64,000 nucleotides of DNA, taken from contig VMSX01000010.1 of assembly GCA_013791905.1 (NCBI GenBank), positions 208,374 to 272,373 on the forward strand. Direction: 5' to 3'. Of this stretch, positions 59,157 to 64,000 are shown one piece after another (positions within the stretch are counted from its first letter, which is position 1; every line of letters starts with the position of its first letter). A model generated the notes under the pieces. That model saw nothing but the letters and a program-made list of their open reading frames with translations, was not told the origin of the DNA and ran no database searches. Both the position numbers and the translations under genes were made by a program. Origin of the DNA: Rhodocyclaceae bacterium (lineage in GTDB: Bacteria; Pseudomonadota; Gammaproteobacteria; Burkholderiales; Rhodocyclaceae).

Positions 59157-59614
59157 CAGGCAAAGACGCCGTACTCGATCCGGCCCAGCGTATCCATGAC
59201 AGTTTCCGCACCGATGTCCGTATCCAGCAGGGACAGCGGGGTTGCGCCGGATAGCGCGGCATTGGCTGATTTCAGCCAGTCGAGGCTGGCGTTCAGATCG
59301 CCGAAAACTTCCTCGGCCCGCTCGACCACCCGGGCCAGTCGCACGAGCTTGGCCGATTCTTCACTGTTGAGCGTGCCTTCCTTCTTGCGCCGGGCCAGCG
59401 TGCGCTCGGGTATGCCCAAGGCCACGGCGAGTTCGGCCTGCGTGACGCGAATCGTCCTGGCCAGAGTCTCCACGGCTGTCGAAGAGATGCCCTGACGGAT
59501 CACCGAAACCCAATCCAGCGCGGTGCGCGGCTTCGCGTGCAGCACCTTGCGGCCACCCAGCAGAGCTTCAACCGAGAGGGGGTTCGATGCAATTGCGGCG
59601 GCGGCGGTGTTCAT
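59156..59614 (-). CDS. Xre/MbcA/ParS-type antitoxin
   Basis: 152 residues, antitoxin for the RES toxin directly downstream. N-terminal helix-turn-helix (STAVETLARTIRVTQAELAVALGIPERTLARRKKEGTLNSEESAKLVRLARV at about 45-95) is followed by the DUF2384 toxin-binding domain (AEEVFGDLNASLDWLKSANAALSGATPLSLLDTDIGAETVMDTLGRIEYGVFA). Such antitoxins also repress their own promoter. Confidence 0.93.
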   Translation of the reverse strand: MNTAAAAIASNPLSVEALLGGRKVLHAKPRTALDWVSVIRQGISSTAVETLARTIRVTQAELAVALGIPERTLARRKKEGTLNSEESAKLVRLARVVERAEEVFGDLNASLDWLKSANAALSGATPLSLLDTDIGAETVMDTLGRIEYGVFA

Positions 59615-59632
59615 GATTGCGCTCCATTGTTT

Positions 59633-59642
59633 GCCATATGGC
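59633..59642. promoter_or_regulatory. Palindromic operator candidate before the RES/Xre operon
   Basis: GCCATATGGC is a perfect 10-bp palindrome 19 bp before the antitoxin ATG, just downstream of a TATGAT hexamer (59647-59652) that could be the minus-strand -10. Placement fits autorepression by the antitoxin. Confidence 0.4.
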
Positions 59643-59714
59643 GTTAATCATACGCAATTTTGGCATATTTTACCACCCCCGCGACCGAATCAGAACAGCC
59701 CCCGGGGCCAAGCG

Positions 59715-59733
59715 CCGTCCCACCAACGCCGAC
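59715..59733 (-). repeat. Dispersed 19-bp repeat, copy 12 (intergenic)
   Basis: Reverse-strand match in 17 of 19 positions, followed by TTTT on the plus strand and preceded by a CCCCC/GGGG pairing. Lies between the SRAP gene stop and the RES/Xre operon, outside any gene. Confidence 0.8.
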
Positions 59734-59758
59734 TTTTCTTTGCATCACGCTGAGCCTT

Positions 59759-60415
59759 TCAAACCGGCTCGATCAAGCCGGCATCATCATCCTGCGCTTT
59801 GCTGACCCGGCGGCTTACCGGCCAGGCCTGCATGGCGGCGGCCGGATACGGGGCAAGCATGCCGGCTACATTGTCCACGGGAGCATCCAGCCATGCCTGC
59901 CAATCCTCGGGCGCAACAATGACCGGCATGCGCTCATGAATCGGCCGCATCATTTCGTTCGGCCCGGTGGTGATGATGCAGGCGGTCCGCAGGATGTTGC
60001 CATCCGGCGCCTGCCATGATTCCCACAGGCCGCCGAGCGCCATCGCCGCGCCCGACTTGAGGCTGATGTAATACGGCTGCTTGATCCCGCCTGCCGCCTG
60101 CCACTCATAAAACCCGGACGCCGGAATCAGGCAGCGGCGGCGCTTGAAGGCATCGCAGAACGACGGCTTCTCGGCAACCGACTCACCCCGGGCGTTGTTC
60201 AGCTTGGTGCCGATGCCGGGGTCTTTCGCCCAGTGCGGCACCAGCCCCCAGCGCAGCAGGCCCAGCACCCGCTTGCCTGCGGGCGACTGGCGAATGACAG
60301 GAATGTCCGTGCCGGGCGGGATGTTGTAGCGCGGCCCGAAATCGACACACTCATCCAGCCCGAATTGGCTAGCCAGTTCGGCAGTAGGCGTGCTGAGGAC
60401 AAAGCGACCACACAT
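59759..60415 (-). CDS. SRAP-domain (HMCES/YedK-like) abasic-site protein
   Basis: Forms a protective covalent link to abasic sites in single-stranded DNA. 218 residues. The catalytic cysteine is residue 2 (MCGRFVLS), exposed after removal of Met1. NARGESVAEKPSFCDAFKRRRCLIPASGFYEW holds the conserved Asn and Glu. The active-site histidine lies in PIHERMPVIV near 170. All key residues are present. Confidence 0.95.
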   Translation of the reverse strand: MCGRFVLSTPTAELASQFGLDECVDFGPRYNIPPGTDIPVIRQSPAGKRVLGLLRWGLVPHWAKDPGIGTKLNNARGESVAEKPSFCDAFKRRRCLIPASGFYEWQAAGGIKQPYYISLKSGAAMALGGLWESWQAPDGNILRTACIITTGPNEMMRPIHERMPVIVAPEDWQAWLDAPVDNVAGMLAPYPAAAMQAWPVSRRVSKAQDDDAGLIEPV

Positions 60416-60439
60416 GGCGGCAAGCGAATCGTTGCGGGT

Positions 60440-61090
60440 TTACGGGCAGCGAATTGTGTTGCCGACTTGGGTGCAGGGGCCGGTAGTACCGACAGAGGGT
60501 TTCGCGCCGCCCTTGCTGTGGCGCTGGTCTTGCTCTTCCGGACAATCGCCCCGGTCGCAATTCCTGGCGCGCGGAAACCGCGGTGCCGGCGTTGGCGGAT
60601 ATGGTGACAATTGGCGCGGATACAGCAGTCGATTCTTGCCGGCCTCTTCGGCTGCCGCCGTCGCCTTGGCTTCGGCTGCCCGTGCTGCGCGTTCGGCCTC
60701 GATGGCACGCTGTTCGGCCCGTTCCGAGCGACGCAGGGCATCCTGCACGGCCTGCTGTTCTTCCTGCTTCTTCCGTTCCGCTTCCAGCGCCTTGCGCTGC
60801 ACCAGATAGTCGGCGTATTCCTCTTCCGTCATGTATTCCTCGGCCCGGTAAGTGCCCGGATGCAATCGCTCAAACTCGCGTTTGCTCTGCCTGGCGGTCT
60901 CGTCACGGGCTTTCTGCTCCTGCGAACTGACCGGGGCGTAGCTACCCAATTTATTTCCTGCCGGGCAAGGCGTGTCCTGCCCGGATTTTTTTCCGGTCTT
61001 GGGATCCTGGCAAACATAGTAGCCCGCGGCCATGGTTTGCATGGAGACAAACATCCCGACCAGGATCGCTACGATTCCAAACTTGCGCAT
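60440..61090 (-). CDS. DUF4124-like exported protein with coiled coil
   Basis: 216 residues. A signal peptide (MRKFGIVAILVGMFVSMQTMAAG) is followed by YYVCQDPKTGKKSGQDTPCPAGNK, the DUF4124-type motif with two cysteines. A long charged coiled coil comes next (about 65-150, rich in Glu, Arg and Ala). The Pro/Arg tail has further cysteines (RNCDRGDCPEEQ, GPCTQVGNTIRCP). Function unknown. Confidence 0.75.
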   Translation of the reverse strand: MRKFGIVAILVGMFVSMQTMAAGYYVCQDPKTGKKSGQDTPCPAGNKLGSYAPVSSQEQKARDETARQSKREFERLHPGTYRAEEYMTEEEYADYLVQRKALEAERKKQEEQQAVQDALRRSERAEQRAIEAERAARAAEAKATAAAEEAGKNRLLYPRQLSPYPPTPAPRFPRARNCDRGDCPEEQDQRHSKGGAKPSVGTTGPCTQVGNTIRCP

Positions 61091-61166
61091 GATTTTCCGA
61101 CTCTCAGCAACGCGACACGTCCATTATCTGGCGACGCGGCGGAAAACGCCAATTCAGGAAATCATT

Positions 61167-62159
61167 TCATCCTGAAGCCGCGCGAGAATTGATCTCCTCT
61201 TCCAGCGCCCGCAAGCTCTCCATAATTTCGCCGAAGCTTGGCACCACACCGAAGATCATGTTCGTCATTGCCCGGTAATCGGCCTCGACCGCTGCCAGAA
61301 CTTCCCCGCTTGGCACCAGACGCAAACTGCCGGCTACCGCCAAATCATAACGCGCCCAGCCGCGCGGATAGAAACGCTGCTTGAACGCCGACACGTCCGC
61401 CAGCAAACCCAGGTTCGCCAAAGCCGCATCCTTGACCGGCGCGATGGACATCCGGGCCAGATCGTAATAATGCCGAGAATAGCGCGATGGCTGCGGATAA
61501 CCTTCCGGTCGGTGCGCCTCATGGTGCAGGATCGTCGCCTTCTCCCAAAATGTACGTTCGGCCTTGATCACGCGCACCAAACATTGCGGCCGCACAAATA
61601 CCTCTGGAAACTGCTCGGCGGCATAGCTGCCGATCATCATTTCCTCATGCGGCAACCACGCCGCCAACGGCCCGATCTCCAAACGCAATTCAGGGCGCAG
61701 ATAGCGGTCGGGGAAAGCGGCCGGATAGCGAATCTCGATCACATGCGGATCGTCCGCCGCAATGGCGCACTGACACAAATCCCCCAGCGCACTCGCGATA
61801 CGCGTCAGCAATTTGCCACCAATCAAGACTTGCGCCTGCGCATTGATCGCCGCGTTCAGCTTTTCCTGCCTGGCTTTGGAGCGCTCGGCCAACGGGTCTT
61901 CGTCATTGAGCGGTCGCCAATCCAGAATCAGGTCGATGTCTTCGGAAAAGCGCTCGATCAGGCGGTAGGCTTTCGACAAACTGGTACCGCCCTTGAACAT
62001 CAGCAACTGTGCCAGTTCGGCATCGCTGAACAAACGGTCGAGCACCCAGGTTACCCAGAAATCCTTCTCCGCAACCGCCGGCGTCGTCTTCATCCGGGCA
62101 GCGGTTTCAGCAAACAACGCCGAGCGCTCGACGGCCGGCAGGCGAGCTACGCGATCCAT
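61167..62159 (-). CDS. AbiEii-type nucleotidyltransferase toxin
   Basis: Toxin half of a type IV AbiE system; members of the family modify tRNA acceptor ends or nucleotides and can abort phage infection. 330 residues. The nucleotidyltransferase motif is FKGGTSLSKAYRLIERFSEDIDLIL near residues 58-82. VIKAERTFWEKATILHHEAHRPEG near 215 is the second family block. Start ATG shares one base with the antitoxin stop. No truncation seen. Confidence 0.9.
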   Translation of the reverse strand: MDRVARLPAVERSALFAETAARMKTTPAVAEKDFWVTWVLDRLFSDAELAQLLMFKGGTSLSKAYRLIERFSEDIDLILDWRPLNDEDPLAERSKARQEKLNAAINAQAQVLIGGKLLTRIASALGDLCQCAIAADDPHVIEIRYPAAFPDRYLRPELRLEIGPLAAWLPHEEMMIGSYAAEQFPEVFVRPQCLVRVIKAERTFWEKATILHHEAHRPEGYPQPSRYSRHYYDLARMSIAPVKDAALANLGLLADVSAFKQRFYPRGWARYDLAVAGSLRLVPSGEVLAAVEADYRAMTNMIFGVVPSFGEIMESLRALEEEINSRAASG

Positions 62160-62773
62160 CAGGCACGCCCCTCGCTCTCTTGGCAAATCTGCTTGATGAT
62201 TTCGTAAATCCAGCCCGTCACCTTGCGTGTATCGCGCAGCAGGCGCGGGCATAACTTCGGGTCTAGCCACTGACGCAGCTTTTCGACAACAGCGGTATCA
62301 ACATGCACCTTGCCCAGCGCCTTGATCGCCGGCACCAGCAAGCCGCTCTCGCGCAAGGCAAAGCCGGAGTCCTTCAAGGCAGATTTGCGAAAGGCCAATT
62401 CCTGCTCACCTATCGCGTAACTTCGGCTGGGGCCGTCGGAAAGGTAAAGCCATTTCCCCGGCACCTGCGTCGAAAGTCCGAGCAGATTCAGCGCCGTATC
62501 GCCCGCAGGCTGAATGCGCCAGTTGAACTTGCGTGCCAGTGCCTGCGCTATCTGGTCGATGTCCGGGCTAACTTGCCCCAGCAGTTCGCTCTGACGCGGG
62601 TAGTCATACACCCCGACACACACGCGGCGGATCGTTCCCGCCTTGGCCAGCGCAGAGAGCGCCTTGTGGATATTAGCCTCGCCAAAATCGGCGACAAAAT
62701 CAGTCTTTGTGAACGCCCACCCCCTACCGCGCCCGTAAATGCGTGAAAGTATTTTTTTTTCAATAGCTTGCAT
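62159..62773 (-). CDS. AbiEi-type antitoxin (DUF6088)
   Basis: 204 residues, upstream partner of the AbiEii toxin. A winged-helix N-terminus (KKILSRIYGRGRGWAFTKTDFVADFGEANIHKALSALAKAGTIRRVCVGVYDYPR) precedes the larger domain with FNWRIQPAGDTALNLLGLSTQVPGKWLYLSDGPSRSY. This is the usual architecture of these self-regulating antitoxins. Codons 5-8 contain nine A in a row, a potential slippage point. Start chosen at MQAIEKKIL. Confidence 0.88.
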   Translation of the reverse strand: MQAIEKKILSRIYGRGRGWAFTKTDFVADFGEANIHKALSALAKAGTIRRVCVGVYDYPRQSELLGQVSPDIDQIAQALARKFNWRIQPAGDTALNLLGLSTQVPGKWLYLSDGPSRSYAIGEQELAFRKSALKDSGFALRESGLLVPAIKALGKVHVDTAVVEKLRQWLDPKLCPRLLRDTRKVTGWIYEIIKQICQESEGRA

Positions 62774-62917
62774 TGTTGTGCCTGATGGATTTATTTCAGG
62801 AATGTTGGCTTGTTTTCCGGAAATTAGCACGCCTGCGACTGGAGCACCAGAAAAACCTTTGACTGACAATGAACAAGTAGCCATGGCCTTGCTTTACGAC
62901 GACAGGGGCTGGTCAGC

Positions 62918-63034
62918 GTGAATGCCTTCTCGCGCTACGAGCACGGCAAGACCAAGCCACCGCTGGCCTTGGTGAAACTCCTCAAGGTGCTGGATCAGCA
63001 CCCGGACTTGTTGAGCGAGGTGCGGGCGGCGTAG
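62918..63034 (+). pseudogene. Remnant of an MqsA-type antitoxin gene
   Basis: 38 codons encode VNAFSRYEHGKTKPPLALVKLLKVLDQHPDLLSEVRAA followed by a stop, the C-terminal helix-turn-helix end of MqsA-like antitoxins. No zinc-binding N-terminal half and no MqsR toxin gene lie upstream; the sequence changes to the opposite-strand AbiE promoter region. It is a scrap on the opposite strand to its neighbours. Confidence 0.7.
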
Positions 63035-63052
63035 CCGCAGAGTTTTTGGTAC

Positions 63053-63400
63053 TCAGGCCGCTACCAGCACCGACACCAATCCCGCCGCATGATTCGCCGC
63101 CTTGGGACGAATCATGATCTCCACGTCCTGGTCAAGCAGGGTGATGAAGTGCAGCAGGCGCTCGGACGAGAAACGGCTGAGCTTGTAGTTGCGCAGTTCG
63201 GAAATATGCGGCTGGGGGATACCGAAAATCTCGGCGACCGCCGTCTGGGTGAGCTTGCGCTCCTTGATCAAATCGTTGACGCGCATCGCCAGTTGCGTGC
63301 GCAGCTTGCGCTCATCGGCATCGGCAAAGCCGAGATCCTTGAACACATCACCCGTGCCAACATCTACCCGTTCAGTCTTCTTTGCCAAATTTTTCACCAT
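63053..63400 (-). CDS. XRE-family antitoxin (HigA-like)
   Basis: 115 residues from MVKNLAKKTERVDVGTGDVFKDLGFADADERKLRTQLAMRVNDLI, the HigA2/XRE antitoxin opening. The helix-turn-helix (KLTQTAVAEIFGIPQPHISELRNYKLSRFSSERLLHFITLL) lies at about 50-92. Its start lies inside the 3' end of the broken toxin gene (29-bp overlap), the toxin-first order of higBA. The gene itself is intact. Confidence 0.9.
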   Translation of the reverse strand: MVKNLAKKTERVDVGTGDVFKDLGFADADERKLRTQLAMRVNDLIKERKLTQTAVAEIFGIPQPHISELRNYKLSRFSSERLLHFITLLDQDVEIMIRPKAANHAAGLVSVLVAA

Positions 63401-63761
63401 AGCGCACCTCGTAGTCATTGCGGGCCAGTTTCAATCGTTCATGAATCAAGTCGCTGTCGGTCTTGGCGGTGCGAATACCAGAAGGCGATTTCTTCTGGAA
63501 GCAATGCAGCACATATACAGCCTTCGCAAACCGCACCGTGTAGGCCACCCGAAAAGTATCGCCCCGATGATCCTCGACCAACTCGAATACTCCTGGCCCC
63601 TCGCCCTTTCAGGGCTTTGCCGCTGGCGGTTGCCCGCCCAACTGAACGACGCCCAAACCATAACCGAAGTCATCGACCACCTCACCGGGGAAATCCAGCA
63701 GATCGCGCTTGGCTGAACCAATCCAGTGCAGCGGTCGCTCTTGGCGGGGCGAGGAACTCAT
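63372..63761 (-). pseudogene. HigB/RelE-superfamily toxin gene with an in-frame stop
   Basis: Reading from the ATG at 63761 gives LHWIGSAKRDLLDFPGEVVDDFGYGLGVVQLGGQPPAAKP, then a TGA (63609-63611), then in the same frame KGEGPGVFELVEDHRGDTFRVAYTVRFAKAVYVLHCFQKKS. Relatives have PWKG at that place, so a TGG to TGA change has split a 129-residue Gp49-like toxin. No other damage is visible, so inactivation looks recent. Confidence 0.85.
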
Positions 63762-63767
63762 GAAGCA

Positions 63768-63786
63768 AGTATACCGCATTAGGTAT
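63768..63786 (-). promoter_or_regulatory. Promoter/operator of the HigBA-like operon
   Basis: On the minus strand a TATACT -10 hexamer lies 7 bp before the toxin ATG and overlaps a perfect inverted repeat ATACC-6 nt-GGTAT (63771-63786). The overlap fits self-repression by the XRE antitoxin. Confidence 0.5.
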
Positions 63787-63801
63787 TATTTGAAAATATC
63801 G

Positions 63802-63820
63802 CCGTCCCGCCGGCGCCGAC
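63802..63820 (-). repeat. Dispersed 19-bp repeat, copy 13 (intergenic)
   Basis: Reverse-strand match in 18 of 19 positions, followed by TTTT on the plus strand. Lies upstream of the HigBA-like operon, outside any gene. Confidence 0.85.
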
Positions 63821-63838
63821 TTTTGCAGCAATGCTTAA

Positions 63839-63970
63839 GTGACGCTGATTAATTCAGCTTTCGTCATAGATGGTCGCCCCCATTTTGCCAAGCCTTCATT
63901 CGATGTTGTTAAGCAGGTAAAGATTGCAGCCATAGATCCGGACTTTGAGTGGAAGGTGAGTTCCTGTCCC
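63839..63970 (+). other. Short unassigned open reading frame at the window end
   Basis: A GTG-initiated frame of 43 codons (VTLINSAFVIDGRPHF onward, ending FEWKVSSCP) in otherwise empty sequence. It matches nothing I recognise and may be a gene fragment or chance. Confidence 0.2.
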
Positions 63971-64000
63971 TGATGGAATACGCTGGTCGAATCCTTATCA

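Noticed and set aside
63609..63611. TGA read as selenocysteine or tryptophan in the HigB-like gene
   Set aside because: The expected residue is Trp, no selenocysteine hairpin is apparent, and all other genes here end normally at TGA.
63839..63970. A real gene at the end of the window
   Set aside because: The 43-codon frame has no recognised similarity and no ribosome site; listed only as an unassigned frame.

Overview
The window reads as chromosomal DNA of a betaproteobacterium. This rests on two gene blocks typical of that class: ndk-rlmN-pilW-rodZ-ispG-hisS-yfgM-bamB-der, and fur/bamE-dapB-carA-carB-greA. The mix of a di-haem cytochrome c4, a TRAP dicarboxylate system, GGDEF/EAL signalling and chemotaxis would fit a Rhodocyclales- or Nitrosomonadales-like environmental organism; that finer placement is inference. 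Coding density is very high. No gene-free stretch exceeds 300 bp, and I see no tRNA, rRNA, CRISPR array, prophage or insertion sequence.

Layout. 1-5.9 kb, minus strand: leucine biosynthesis (leuC, an entericidin-like lipoprotein, leuD, leuB) leading into asd, preceded by an M48 lipoprotein peptidase, an MFS carrier and a YdcH-like protein. 5.9-16.5 kb, minus: aroC, fdxA and the long overlapping operon from ndk to der (envelope assembly, isoprenoid synthesis, tRNA charging, rRNA/tRNA methylation, ribosome assembly). 16.6-19.7 kb, minus: a TRAP dicarboxylate transporter. 19.9-24.6 kb, plus: an MltD-like transglycosylase, then a periplasmic binding protein translationally coupled to a GGDEF/EAL enzyme. 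24.6-29.7 kb, minus: a Yej-type peptide ABC transporter without its binding protein. 29.8-30.6 kb: a decayed DUF255/DsbD-like gene. 30.8-34.4 kb: rhodanese, TonB, exported ankyrin protein, RmuC. 34.5-41.6 kb: nitroreductase, CBS/DUF294 protein, a membrane sensor-exonuclease fusion, orn, Ste24-like protease, rsgA. 41.6-46.4 kb: copper chaperones, cytochrome c4 behind an FNR-like box, chemoreceptor, fur. 46.5-53.6 kb, plus: bamE, dapB, carAB, greA and a long-form hisG. 53.9-58.6 kb: an alcohol dehydrogenase and small conserved genes, including an exported TrmO-like protein. 58.7-63.8 kb, minus: an accessory patch with RES/Xre and AbiE toxin-antitoxin pairs, an SRAP protein, a HigBA pair whose toxin gene is broken by a stop codon, and an mqsA scrap.

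The most unusual signal is not a gene. A 19-bp core (GTCGGCGCTGGCGGGACGG, nearly always preceded by AAA) occurs about 13 times, on both strands, mostly inside genes of unrelated families (leuD, leuC, MFS, yfgM, yejF twice, tonB, ankyrin, ste24, carB) as well as between genes. In one reading it imposes the peptide KVGAGET or close variants on six otherwise unrelated proteins. Two copies carry a longer palindromic extension. A second, separate repeat family of about 110-240 bp sits in three intergenic gaps.
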